Shown here piece after piece: positions 14,941 through 27,200 of a stretch of DNA of 64,000 nucleotides (position 1 is its first letter; each line of letters starts with the position of its first letter). The notes under the pieces were generated by a model. It saw only the letters and a program-made list of their open reading frames with translations, was not told the DNA's origin and did not search any database. Source of the stretch: Rusavskia elegans (Eukaryota; Ascomycota; Lecanoromycetes; Teloschistales; Teloschistaceae); assembly GCA_011316305.1 (NCBI GenBank), contig SAUG01000071.1:424182-488181 (forward strand). Direction: 5' to 3'. The translations under genes and the position numbers were made by a program.

Positions 14941-15120
14941 AGCCGGTTTTAGCCGTCTTAACCGTTTAGCCGTCTTAGCTATTTTAGTCGCGTAGCTACG
15001 CAGCTTCGGGTATACCCGAGACCAGCTAATAAGCCGCTTATAAGCCGCTTTCAGCTATACCGGCTAAGAACCGGCTAAGACGGCTGAAATAGCTAAAACC
15101 GGCTTTAAACCGGTTTTAGA
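14941..15120. repeat. Inverted repeat built of AGCCGG/CCGGCT units
   Basis: A GC-richer patch inside the AT island. The left arm (14941-14986) is made of AGCCGNTTTAG-like units and the right arm (15060-15120) of their reverse complement (CCGGCTAAG, GACGGCT). The centre holds CGGGTATACCCG, itself palindromic. Pairing is imperfect but extends over about 45 bases. The patch lacks CA/TG like the rest of the island. Confidence 0.75.
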
Positions 15121-15299
15121 AAATGCTGATAGAATAGATTTTTCGTTATTTCTAGGCAGGTTATTTTAGCGATAGATATATATAAATTATATATATTAGC
15201 TATCTTTCGATTAAAATTTTTAATAATTCCTATAATAAAGATATTAAATATAAAATCCCCGGAACTTTCGAACCGTCTATAAATAATATCCTTTTTATA

Positions 15300-15560
15300 T
15301 AAAATCTTTTAATTAATTAAATAGAAAGTAGCAATCTTTTTTTCTATAGTTTCCTTTTTAGTTTTTTTAGCAGCTTTTTTATCTACTATCTTTTTTTTAA
15401 CCGCTTTTTTCTTTTCTATTATATCTTTTTTTTCTACTATTTTAACCGCTTTCGCTGTATTTTTTTAGACGCGATTTTTAGTAGCCTTCTTTTTTTTAGT
15501 AGCTATTTCTATCTATTTCGTAGTTATTTTAAACGGTAGTTTATAAAATTATATTATATT
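15300..15560 (-). pseudogene. Lys-rich coding relic
   Basis: On the minus strand about 70 codons, from roughly 15540 down to the TAA near 15310, read as Lys/Ala/Thr/Val-rich sequence, for example KKKAVKKKIVDKKAAKKTKK. There are only occasional stops. It resembles the basic tail of a histone H1-like or nucleolar protein, but low-complexity composition in AT-rich DNA favours AAA codons anyway. No start codon is visible and it is treated as a relic. Confidence 0.3.
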
Positions 15561-15780
15561 ATTAATAATATTTTCTATAATATTTTAGAAATCTATTTAC
15601 TATCGATTACGCTAGTTTTTAGCGGTATAATTATTATTTTTTCGTATTATAATATAAAAGGTTTAAAAAATTATATATAATTTTAATTTAACTAAATTAG
15701 ATAAAAGTAGATAGAATTATATTAATAGTAGAAGTCGAAAGGTTATATAGTATTAAAAAGCTATAAGATTTATATATAAG

Positions 15781-16099
15781 TTTTGTAGGGCTCGCGTAAA
15801 ACTCTGACTAACCAGGTTTATTTAATCTGGGGTAAAGCCGCTGGGAGGACGTTGGGAAAAGTCGAGGCATCGACTTCAATATGACGACCTCTAGAGATAT
15901 CAGCAACTCAACAGCCAACTGTACCAGCCACACCAGCATGAAATGCCTTCACCTGTCTTGCAATTAGCCGTCGTCCTCTTTGAGATCCGCAGCTTCCTAC
16001 GAATCTACCGTCTCCACACAAGATTCACAGAGCACTTGTGATCAATCCTCGATATACCTTCAAGGACTACATATCAGCCATCGCACGAATGCGATAACA
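15781..16099. other. Junction of AT island 1 with normal-GC DNA; 5' region of the next gene
   Basis: Composition returns to normal at about 15790. No RNA gene or LTR end was recognised here. An open frame begins upstream of the chosen start of the next gene, but its first 40 residues look like untranslated leader. Confidence 0.5.
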
Positions 16100-16945
16100 A
16101 TGGCCTTCGCCCGACCCTACCAAACCCCTGACCTCGCTGCCGTCCTTCAAACACTCGCCGCGTGCGCCCCAGCGAGGGCTCCTCTTATACAACAAACGCA
16201 GGAAGATGATCTCGAAGAAGGAGAATACGACCCTTCCGAATTCCACCCCATCATCTCTCATCCAGCTCAACCTCCACCACCTACTTCCCATCCCTCGCAA
16301 CCGTATAATGAGTATAACCCCCCTCAACTTCAATCTCCACAATCAAGCTACAATGCCCCCAACTCCCACACGACCAACCTCCTACCAACTCCCTCAGCTC
16401 CCTCCAACCCCTCACCTCAACTTCCACAACCCTCCGCCATCGAAAAAGCCTCCACCATAACAACCTACACCCCCGCCCTCCGCCACACAACGCACCTCCT
16501 CTCCACCTCCCCTTCCATAACCACCCGCATCCGCCATCTCATTCGCACCGCCCACTCCCACGAACGCCAATGGTGGTCCGGTCGCCAATCTCTCCTCACG
16601 CAACTCTCAACCCGCTCCGCCTCCCGCCAAAAATTAAACAGCGTACTCGCTAGCATCGGAGGTCTCACAAAGGCAGAGGACGAAAAGGGAACACCCGTTG
16701 ATGTTGAGAAAGAATTGAATCTGTACGATCGGAAGGTGCATAAAGCGTATCGGGAGATGGTCAAAGCAACGCATGTGGATTTGGCGAAGTTGGGAATACC
16801 ATTCTTCTGTATCAGGGAGGAATTGGTTTTACGGGGGAGAGAAGGGCGGGAAGTGGAAAAGGGGAAGATTGAGGAAAAGGAGTTAGGCGTTTTAGAGGGA
16901 CGAATGTTGGGGTTTTTGGAGGATTGGGTTAGAGAAGAGGTTTGA
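16100..16945 (+). CDS. Conserved fungal protein of unknown function (DUF2458-like)
   Basis: Single exon, 281 residues. The start at 16100 (MAFARPYQTPDLAAVLQTL) was chosen over an in-frame upstream start at 15980 because it has A at -3 and G at +4, and because the 40 upstream residues look unconstrained. Residues about 30-120 are Pro/Ser/Thr-rich and probably disordered, after an acidic EEGEYDPSE patch. The rest is predicted helical, with a conserved-looking core (ITTYTPALRHTTHLL, RIRHLIRTAHSHERQWWSGRQSLL) followed by VLASIGGL and a basic/acidic coiled-coil-like tail. From memory the core resembles the fungal DUF2458 family, which has no assigned role; that assignment is inference. The gene converges on the secreted-protein gene. 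Confidence 0.78.
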   Translation: MAFARPYQTPDLAAVLQTLAACAPARAPLIQQTQEDDLEEGEYDPSEFHPIISHPAQPPPPTSHPSQPYNEYNPPQLQSPQSSYNAPNSHTTNLLPTPSAPSNPSPQLPQPSAIEKASTITTYTPALRHTTHLLSTSPSITTRIRHLIRTAHSHERQWWSGRQSLLTQLSTRSASRQKLNSVLASIGGLTKAEDEKGTPVDVEKELNLYDRKVHKAYREMVKATHVDLAKLGIPFFCIREELVLRGREGREVEKGKIEEKELGVLEGRMLGFLEDWVREEV

Positions 16946-17580
16946 GCTTCGATCTCGTGCATGGACTTTATGGCCAAAATCAAAACACGACGAAGCTGAA
17001 GATATGAATGACGGACTTTGTGGAAAAGGTCTTTTGGGTTGAGGAAGCTCGGTTGGTTGATTGATAGCATTGATGGAAAGTATTGGCTAGGTACGGCGTT
17101 CGAGTTGACTAGATGATACCCCGGGCAGCATTCGGTACAATGATATTCCATTCCTCGTATGAAACGCGATGCAGCAATGTTATATTTCCAACAAGCTTTT
17201 TGATTCCGCCGCATCAAATAGCAAAGATTTGTAGCTCAACCTCTGCAAAGGTGACCATGTCCACATGGACCATATTTGCTTAAATACCACTGCTAAACCA
17301 CACAATCAAGTGTAACACCAGCGCCTTCAGGTAGGGTATTCGACACCTCGATTATCAGTACAGCTACGCTGCCAGACTACATATAGTCACATCATCATCA
17401 CTTCACTGCAGGGGCCAGTTAGAACTCCCTCTCAACAAGAGGTCTATGGTAGATTCGGAGTACCCATATATACAATTCGACCCACTGTATGATATAGTTA
17501 AGGGTGGGTAAGTATCCAGATACATTACACCAACCCCTTTAAACCAGTCTTGTCCCACTCTCGTACAGCGACAATGACAG
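16946..17580. other. Intergenic region between two converging genes
   Basis: 3' flanks of the two neighbouring genes. No further gene seen; the open frames here are shadows. Confidence 0.6.
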
Positions 17581-19314
17581 TTACAGTTCATCCACCCACA
17601 CTTCATCTGCCGCACACGTGTCTTCATCGTCTGCTTCTCCGTTGCTGGTTTCGCTCTTGGGTTCCGAGGCCTTGGCTTCATTCGTTTTGGGTTCCTCGGA
17701 TTTAGATGCCTCTGCCTCAGGCTTGTCGACCACAACCTCATCCGCAGCGCAAGTTTCATCATCGTCCTTGTTATCTTCTCCTGTGGCGGAACCGTAATCT
17801 CCCGAAGAAGTACTGTTGGAAGAGGGACCACTCGTAGAGGCAACACCTTTCGAAGCGGTATCACCTGAGGGCAGAGACGCGGGCGGCGATGTTGATGATG
17901 AGGGTATGGGCGCTGATTTGTCGTCGTCGTCAGGAGCGGAGTCGGAGTTAGAGAATGTTTCTGTTGATGGGGAGGAGTCCTGGTTAGAGTCTTGGCTGGA
18001 AGCTTGCTTGGGAGCTTGACCGCCGCCTTGACTACCGCCTTGACCACCGCCCTGACCTCCGCCTTGACCACCGCCCTGACCACTGCCCTGACCTCCGCCT
18101 TGACCTCCGCCTTGACCTCCGCCCTGACCACCACCCTGACCACTGCCCTGACCTCCGCCTTGACCGCCGCCCTGACCGCCGCCTTGTGTAGAATTGCCGT
18201 AGCCGCTTGAGCCTGTGGAGCTGGTAGAGTTGCTTTGTGAGGTCGATGGAGACGCTCCGCTCGAGCAGTCCTTCCCGGTAGGGATACCGAAGCCTTTGCC
18301 GCCAGCAACAGGACACCATTCTGGATCTGGCATACCTTCTTTCCAATCCTCCAAAGGCGGCGCAGTCTCAGTATTGCGATCCATTCTGTATGCACCGTTG
18401 GGGTACACTTGCCAACCCTTTTCTGCGTAGGATACTTTGTTGTTGTCGACCTGGTCTGTTTGTGCTTTTTGTGCCCATTTGACATTGCTTTCAAGGAAGG
18501 GAGTGCTGAACCAATTGTCGGGCGATTTGTAGGCGGGTTGGACAGTACCCTAATGGAAGTATCGAGTCAGCGGGTTTGCCCACCTATTGTGCTTGGTCTT
18601 TTTGTGGCAACTTACATCGGCCCAGCACTTCATAAAGAACCACCAAGTCTTTCCACCCTTGAACTCGGTACCATTCAGAGCTTCTTGCTCTTCCAACTCT
18701 GGCATACCCGGCATATTCATCTTCTGCATAATGCGGGCTTTGGAACGATCGATCTTGATATCGTAAGGTGTGAGACAAGCCGTCGGATCGTTGGGATCGG
18801 TGCTGCAGATATCGGTGATCTTGAGCATCATGTCTGACTGTTTGCCTTGTTCTGTTTCTTCGTTCCAGAATGAGATGCAAGCATCCTGCATGCAATAGCG
18901 CTCCAAGGGTGCGAACTTGAGCCAGTAAGGGTGGATGGCGACTTTACTGACTTGATAGGCACTGTCGGGGATGCCACAAGCGCTCTGTTTGGCGGAGTCA
19001 TGCTTTCCAGGTTCCCATACATCGGTTCTTCCGGTAGGAGTATTGAGTTCGCCTGCTTCGAAGAATTTCATCTTTCCATGCTGAAGACGGCCAAACGGAA
19101 GATCGATTGACCTTGCACCATATACGGCAGGTTGTTGCTCTTCCCCGTCGGGGGGCATCCCAATTTGCTTCAATCCCTGAGTGACCACATGAAAAGTATT
19201 GTCGGCTTTTGCACTTTTCGGGACTTGCTGGAAAGGAGGATCGGCTCGTTTTACCACACGACAAGCGGCAAGTGACGCAATGCCTAGCAGTATAACAAGC
19301 TTTGGGGTAACCAT
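17581..19314 (-). CDS. Secreted protein with conserved Cys-containing N-terminal domain and Gly-Gln repeats
   Basis: Two exons: 19314-18616 and 18549-17581, with a 66-base GTAAGT..TAG intron in phase 0; 555 residues. The ATG at 19314 has A at -3 and begins a signal peptide (residues 1 to about 17) followed by a KR site at 22-23 that suits Kex2 processing. Residues about 60-330 form a conserved domain with [45 protein letters not shown] and [13 protein letters not shown]. This looks like the fungal expansin-like/double-psi beta-barrel secreted proteins, though that is family recollection. Residues about 356-415 are tandem GGGQ/GSGQ units. The Ser-rich tail carries a duplicated motif TCAADEV[VW]VD and ends in VDEL. 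It is likely exported to the wall or medium; enzymatic activity is not shown. Confidence 0.85.
18015..18185 (-). repeat. 12-base minisatellite encoding GGGQ/GSGQ
   Basis: About 14 tandem 12-base units (CAAGGCGGAGGT-like on the coding strand) inside the second exon of the secreted-protein gene. Copy number in such repeats usually varies between strains. Confidence 0.92.
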
Positions 19315-20095
19315 CTTGACGAATGAGGGGTTGAAGAATGGAATAAGATGAGTAGCTTGCTGGAAGCCTGAAGGAGAGTAGACAGCAAGCACCAGGCTTA
19401 AGGGCAAAAGAATGTGATGGTCAGCAAACTGAATGCTAAAACCGGGAAAAGAATGAAAGAGTGGGTGGGGAAAACGATAGAGAATTCTCTACAGCTATAT
19501 GAGCGTCGCGGCAGCCAGTGTCGCGGTCGAGAACTCAGCGAGGGTTAATTAAAGGAGGAAGTATGTTGGATCTCCCCCTGGAGCAGGCATGGTTGATAAA
19601 GACAATTCCTCGCGATTGGCCGAAACAAATGAGAAGAGATGAGGTGAGTGTTCCCTCTAATCATACTCTGTATGGAGATTTGATGCATCAGGACTCAAAA
19701 GGTCCAATCAGCAAAAGGGAGTTGAAACATGCCGAATGGGAACCTTTCAGGATTGGAAGAAACCCTCCGACGTCCGCGGGAACACAGGCCGCGAAGGAAG
19801 GCGTGCGAATAGATTGTGTGAAGCGTTCAGGACTGCGTTTCAGGGGAGCGGGCGGCGGATGTAGTGTGTCAGCTTCACCCGCACTGAGGGAGCGATAGCC
19901 GCAAGCAAAGATGGTCATCTCCGAAGACCAGTCTTGGCCGGGCCACGACATGATCAGTCCGATTGCTGACGCGTCAATATGGGAGCTTTGCATTTCTCTC
20001 GTTCGATGATCTGCTATAGTAATGTCGACTGTGGAACATGGACGGGGTGAGGGAAAGATCGAGGGATGTCAATTTAAGGACTCGACAGGAAGCGG
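19315..20095. other. Upstream region of the secreted-protein gene, up to the LTR insertion point
   Basis: Holds the promoter of the minus-strand gene. Open frames of about 100-126 codons on both strands at 19518-19993 overlap each other and show no recognisable domain. The block ends at the AGCGG (20091-20095) that precedes the LTR. Confidence 0.5.
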
Positions 20096-20217
20096 TGTTG
20101 AACCCAAATCGGGTTAGCGCAATTAAGCGTACTTAGGTAGAATTTCTGTATATTAGAACTTAGTATCCAATCTACCTTGTTCTATATATTCCACCTACTA
20201 TCTATAATAGTACTATA
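20096..20217 (+). repeat. 5' LTR (122 bases)
   Basis: Begins TGTTGAACCC and ends GTACTATA. Compared with 31141-31262 the differences are almost all C/T or G/A. The outer (left) end is little mutated and the inner end strongly mutated. Confidence 0.93.
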
Positions 20218-21063
20218 TTTAGTAAATATATATAGAATCTCGCTATCGCTTTTTTATTTCGACAGTTAAATATAATAATAGTTAAGCCGCTTTATAAGCT
20301 TTAAAGTCTAGAGACTATAGAATCCAGAATATTACTATCTATAGGAAATCGAAGGCAGCCGGAACCCTAAAAATTAACTAATTTAAAAAATTTAGATAGA
20401 ATATTAACTAGTAATTAGAAATCTTTAAACTACTATAAATTTAATAAATATAGTAGAATTAGATATATATAGCTAGAATATAACGAATAACCTATATTTT
20501 TTATTATATAAATATCTAGTATTCTAGTATCTATAGAGTAGTATTTATACTATTTCCGTTTTTTCTATTACTTTCCGAAAATTCTAATAATTTTAGAATT
20601 AGAAAGAACGTAACTAGAGACTAGTAGAGCCAGACCTTATATCTTCCTTTTAAATAACCTAATAATAGCGAATATTTTTTAGAAAAAAAAAGAAATAATA
20701 AATAGATTTAGAATCTGCTATTATTTTTTTATACCGAATAAATAAATTTATCGGCCTTTCTATTTCTACTAGTAGAAACGACTCCTAGAATTCTAAAAAA
20801 GAAGCTTTCGGTATTATCGGCTAACGAGGAAAACTTTAATTCTAATATCCTGCGAATTAACTATATAATAAAAGCAGATAGAATCTATAGCCTATATAAA
20901 TCTTTATTAGAACCGGAAGAATATAAAAAAGAGAAATTATTTCTATAAAATATTCGAGACTATTTCTATAATCTAAAATTCTAGTTCGGTAAAAAAATAT
21001 TCTAATCTTTATTATTATCTATAAAACTACCGACGATAGTACTATCTTTATTTATTTAGTTAT

Positions 21064-21247
21064 TTGTTTTGGTTTTGGTACTCGGTGAACCAGTGGTTCG
21101 GTAAGCAAATCAAGCGTTGGTATACCAGCATTGAATATACGGTAGCAGAACTTATACTCCAGTTCAGTTGACGCAAATAACGGTTCTTTCCATAGAATTT
21201 CAATTCAAATTTGCTCAGCAATATGACGCATCCTTCCACCGATGATT
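21064..21247. other. 184-base insert not touched by RIP, flanked by 22-base near-direct repeats
   Basis: Inside the AT-rich element this stretch has ordinary composition with many CA and TG dinucleotides. The flanks 21042-21063 and 21248-21270 are near-identical (CTATCTTTATTTAT then TTAGTTAT, one indel), like a long target duplication. It contains GAACCAGTGGTTC as a short inverted repeat but has no clear terminal inverted repeats, tRNA fold or open frame. Origin unknown. Confidence 0.8.
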
Positions 21248-24200
21248 CTATCTTTATTTATATTAGTTATAGCGGAATATTATTCTAATTAATAATAAAA
21301 AAATATATAAAATATTTTATCTACAATTCTAATAAATAGTATATTTTCTTTCTATACTATAATAATATAGTTCGACCTGCCGAACTTTTATAGAAAGTTT
21401 AAAGAAAATATAAAAAGATAGCTAGTATAATTTAAATTTATTTAAAAATCTATAAAATTAATTTATAGAGATTTCGATAAAGCGAAATATACTTTTATAG
21501 ATTTAAAATTAAAGGGTAAAATAGCTAGATAGGCTTTAAAGCTAGACGAGTTAATTATACCTAATTTTAATCGCTTTTTATCTAGCTTTTTAAAATATTT
21601 TTCTATCTAGAATAATTCCGGATTAGCTATATAGAAAGTATTAAAAAGTCTATTTAAATTAAAATAAAAAAGATAAATATATAATATACTATTTAAGGTA
21701 TATAATAATATAGTAAGAAATCTCCTATCTAAAATAGAAAGAAAAATAATATTAAAACTAATAGACGTACTCGATAATAAAATTTTTATAAAGGTTATAG
21801 GAAGTATATTTAGCTAAAATACGGAAAAGAATAAAATTCTAGCGAAAGTATAAATAGTTATAAAAAGATATATAAAGAAGATATCTAACGATAAAAAGGC
21901 TATATAAAGAGAAATAGTCGAATTAAAATCTATATAAAAAGTATTTATCGACTTTTTTACGAACCGCGGTAAATTATATATTAATACTTTAACTAAGGTA
22001 ATAAACCAAATATCGAATATAATATTATTAAATTTCTAACTATAACGTTAAAACTAATATTATAATTAAAATACTATCTATAATTAAAACTGGATTCTAA
22101 ATTAAATACCGTCCGGCTAATAAATAATAGATTAAAATAATTATCTATAAAATTCTTATCGGTTTTAAAATCTGCGCTTCTAGAATCTTTAGTAAACGAA
22201 TACTAGTTAGGCTTTTATAGATAGTATACCTATTCTATAGAATACCGGTAATTTTAATTATTTTAAATATAGTTAATCGGGATATATATTAAAGGAATAT
22301 ATTAATAAAATATTATCTAAAAAAAAATAAACCCGGTTATTTTACGAATTTTAATAGCGAAAGGCGGATATATAAATAAGAACTATTTCTAATAAAAATA
22401 CTATAAATTCTAATAATATTCCGATAGACTATTAATAATAGAAAGTCCAGCCTATTTATATAGCCAAAGCTTTTAACTAGTAGTAGAAATTATATCTATA
22501 AAATATTTAATAGCTCGATAAATAGTATATAGATAACGAAACTATTTATTTTAAAGATATTAATTCGTATAAGTATTATAAATAGGCTATAGATAACGAA
22601 GCGTTTACTACTACTAGTAAACGCGATATTAAAAAAATAGATTCGGAGGAAAAAGACTTTTAATTCTAGAAATTATAATCTAGAAAATAGATTAAAAATA
22701 TAAAAGATATACTATAGATTATTAATTCCGGATAATTAGCGGGCCGAAATATAGCGGCTATTTTAAAAACTGCTAATTCCGTTAATAAATAGTAATATAT
22801 TCTAGCGCTAAATACTCTAGCTAAAAAGCTAAAGATATAATAAAAAATACTATTTATAATTAAATTTAAAGATATAAAATCGTAAAAAGTTTAAAATACT
22901 ACTAAATTTCTATAGAATATTAAAATTACTTTTAATATAACCTAATTTTTCTATTTTATACTAAAGGCTCGAGTATCGTTTATAGAAGTAATAAAACCGG
23001 AACCTATTAAAAAATTAGTAGCTAAAAAGAAATAAATCCGATTCGCTATAGAAAACTATAAAGATATTAATATCGTTAAATATTTAAAATATCTAGGTAA
23101 TATAATATTAATAGAAACCGAATTTTATAATCGGCAGATATATAGCGAGTATATTAAAAACCTTCTATTTCTAATAGAAAAATAGAACAATTAAATATTT
23201 AAATTATCTATTTAGATATTTAATAATCTAAAACGAAATCGTCTACGTTTTATAATAAAAGAAAACTTTTATATTTATATATTAATATAGCTTTAAAAGT
23301 TAGAAAACCTTTTATATATATTATAGAAGATTTTAATCGATTCTAAAACTATTTATAATTTAATTAATAGTTATATAGCGAACTAAATAAACTATTATCT
23401 CTACTATAATAAATCAGTTCAGATTTATATTATAAATAGTAATATTTAAGCTCTATCGGAATTTATAAAAGTTATAATTATTATCGGCGGTATATTTAAA
23501 GTTATCTAGTTTTATATAGTATCTAGCCGGATACTATATTTAGTTATACTTGGACGTCTATAGCTACGGAGTATAAATATTATTAGATATTATAGTATAG
23601 ATAAATATTAGATTATAAATTCTATAGATATTTATTATTAGCTCGACTATAGTAGTTCTACGAATATATTCGTACCGAAAATACTTTTAGCTAAAGAAAT
23701 CGACTAGGAGGTTCTATAGATAGAAAGAAATATAATTAATAATATAAAATACTATAAAGATACTAGATATAAAGCGATTTTTAATAAAATTATAGTTTAA
23801 ACTAATAATTAATAATAGAAAGAGTTTAGGAAGAAATATATATATAAATAATAGTTTAAAAAAGAAGAAACGATATAGAAAAAAGCTTTATAGTTATAGA
23901 TATTCTAGAATCTATAACCGAAAGCTACCTAGAAAAAGCCGAGTCCGGAAAAAGTAATCCTAAAAAGGATTTAGAAGAGAAAATAGAAAGCGAAGCTAAA
24001 TATATAGCTATATAGCCGTAAAATAGTAAAAAAAGAAAAATAATTAAATTAGATATTATAGATATAAACTAAATAGAATTCCTTTAAAACTCGTAGCTAA
24101 TATATATAATACTAGCTTTAAAGTTTTAGAAACCGGGGTATATATCGATAGATAGAAGATTACTATTTATAAAGAAAAAAAGAGAAACTATTTGATAAAA

Positions 24201-27200
24201 AAAAGAATATAAAGTAATAATAAATACCTTTTAGCTTTATTATATAGCTAATTTATATAGAATTTTTAAAGAAATATAACTAGATAATAGAATTTAATAG
24301 AAAACGTAAGATAAAAAGGGAATAAATATATAATATTAGATTTACCGCTAATCTCTCTACTTCCGTTATACTAGAAAATATAATATAATAAATCGTTAGA
24401 TATAGTAAAAGGTATATTAAATAAAATATTAAGAAAATAAAAAGATATAATAGAAGATATCTAAAGAATTAAATATATAAAAATAATAGAATATTATTCT
24501 AAAATTCTATAGACTAATATAATTAAAGATATTAACGGTTTTAAAATTAATTTATTAAGATTTCCGATAATAAAAAGGCTATAGAATTATAAAAGAAAGA
24601 TACTAGATATTTTTCTAGCCGACTTCGAAAATTAATTAAAAGATTTCTCGGAACTAATTAGAAAGTTTATATAAATAGATAATAGACTATTTTATAAAAT
24701 TAAACTATTTATTATAATATAACGTAATATCTTTATATTAGATATTCGAAAGATACTATAGATAGATCTAATTAAATATTATATTTTAATATATAGAAAC
24801 GCTTTCTCTAAAATAGTTAAACCAGTCTTTTATACTAAAAAAGAAGTAAAATAGTAGAAAAATAATTTTCTAAAGTTTATTATAATAGGAATTATTATAT
24901 AATATAAATTACTTTAAACCGTATATATAAAATTTATAAAAAAACTAAATAGTAGTTTATAGATAGTATATATATTTTATATAATTAATAATACTATAGT
25001 TAAATTAAACTACCTAATAAAAAAAATCGAATCTATTTTTCGGATAATTTTATAACCGTAGGTAACTATAATATTTAAATATAATAGACTAAACAGCTAT
25101 TAGACGGTTAAATTATATCTCCTATATATATATAAATTAGGAATTTTCTACGTTTTAAAATAATACTACTATTTAATTATAGGCTAAAAATATATAGGCG
25201 GCCTAGCTATATATTTATAGCTAAAAGATATAGTTATTTTAAATATTTCTAAACTCTAACCGAAACCCGCCCTATCCGATATAATATTAGGAAAGGCTGT
25301 CTTTAAATATTTTATAGATAACGATATAAAAGAAATAGTATTTTCTAAAAACCTTATTACTTTTCTTTATAAATACTATTTCCTGCGGATTTTATAGACT
25401 AAATTAATATTAAATCTAGTTAAATACTACCTTTTTATAAAAAAAGTAGAAATCTTTAGATACTAGAGAGATTTTTATAGATTCCGGCCCTCTAAAAATA
25501 ATATACGTATAAATTAAAACTGGCCTATTCTAATATCTAAAGAGAAACTAATCCGGTTTTATAATAGACTTCTATTCCTTTAATTATATATTCCGGGATA
25601 GATTAATAAAGTTACCTTTTTTAAAATAATAATTATCGAAGAAATAGTTACTACTAAAATTAATAGTCAATAAACGATTCGAAAGATATTAGTAGATTTT
25701 AAATAGATAAATAAATATAAATAGGTATTTTAGATAATTAAAAATATAGTTACTACTATAGTATTTATAGATAGTAATAATAAAATTTAATACTATCTAT
25801 TAATTAATACGTCGAAGACTGGTACTAGTACTATATTATTTTAATTAAAAAAGAAGTAATTAAAAACGGTAATAACTAAAGATTTAATTAAAACGATAGA
25901 AGTAATTATATTTATATCCTTTAAATTTACGGATATATAAACGCGGTACTATACTATTAAAAAAGTATTATTAGCTATTATTAAAGCCTTCTAAGAAATT
26001 AGATAATTATTTAAAAGATTTCTATTCCCGATAAAGCTATATACGGACTATTAAACTCTATTTAAAATATTTAAATTAGAGGATATTACTAGCAGAATTA
26101 CGCGATAGTAGCTAGTTCTATTAAAATATAACCTCGATATCTACTATATATCTAGAAAAGATATTATATTTATAAACGGACTATTAAAATATATTGGTTA
26201 TCCGGTAATACCCTTTAACGAGTTTAAAGCTAAAATAATAGTATTTAAAGTAAAAGAGAATAATATAAATAATAAAAGGACGTATAGTCCGATACTAAAT
26301 ATTATAAATAGTAAATATATATATAAAATCTTTATATCTATATTTCTTTTAACGGAAGAATTCTAATATCCTTTTAATAGTAAAAGTAAAAAATAGACGA
26401 CTATCTAGAAAGAATAGCTATTAGATCTATAGTATACCGCGATTATAGAATTTAAAATAAAAGATCTAGAAGATTTTAAGTAATAAATCTAGTAAAGGAG
26501 CCTAATTACTAAAGCGATTTTAAAAGTTATTAATAAAAAAGCCGAAAGATATATTTTTATTAAATATAAATAAACTCGTATTTTTATATATAAAAAAAGA
26601 AATAGTAAACTAAATAGATATATCTATAAACTATAAATTTTCTATATATTAAAGCGGTTTTATAATATATATAGATATTTTATATAGAATATTATATTTT
26701 AATAAATAATAGAAAAATTCTTCTAGCCGATATAATATCGAGATATTATTAAATACTATATAATATATCTACGGTATTAGATATTAGGCCCTTTTAAACC
26801 TATCTAAAGGTTTTTACCGGTAGTATTACTATAATTAATAGACTTAATAAAAATCGATTATATTAGGCCTTTTACTCTAATTATAAAAAGCGGAATATAG
26901 TTTATTTATATTTAGATTAACTATATAATTTAATATCTTTTCGGAAATAGTATAGTAAATATAACTACTACTAATACTATAGATATTATTTAACGTTAAA
27001 TAGTAAAATTATTCGGATAGTTCCGATATTAGTACTATAATAATAGAAATTACTTTAAAGGAAACTTTACGCTAGCTAGTAAAGCTATAGAGGTAAAGTA
27101 GATCTTTAGACCTAGCTATTATCTATATTCTATCGGCTTTATAGAAAAATATATCTAGCTGGTTCTAAAAGTTATAAAAACTATCTTTTAGTATTATTTA

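Larger units (their letters stand above)
1..15780. repeat. AT-rich RIP-mutated island 1 (dead retrotransposons)
   Basis: About 15.8 kb of very AT-rich sequence with almost no CpA or TpG, abundant TpA and surviving CpG. There are no open frames of useful length. This is the product expected of RIP, which turns CpA into TpA in duplicated DNA. Conceptual reading of the minus strand shows retrotransposon protein motifs with stops where Gln (CAA/CAG) or Trp (TGG) codons would have been. Island content from about 11500 to 15780 could not be assigned to an element. The change to normal composition is abrupt near 15780-15800. Confidence 0.93.

Noticed and set aside
1..15780. CRISPR array or centromere as an explanation of the AT island
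   Set aside because: No regular repeat-spacer units, and the content is explained by RIP-mutated retrotransposons. A centromere cannot be excluded from sequence alone but nothing supports it.
17992..18210. Plus-strand frame made of LTSALTT repeats
   Set aside because: It is the antisense shadow of the GGGQ minisatellite in the real minus-strand gene.
19518..19993. Overlapping frames of 101-126 codons upstream of the secreted-protein gene
   Set aside because: They overlap each other on opposite strands, show no domain, and sit in promoter sequence.
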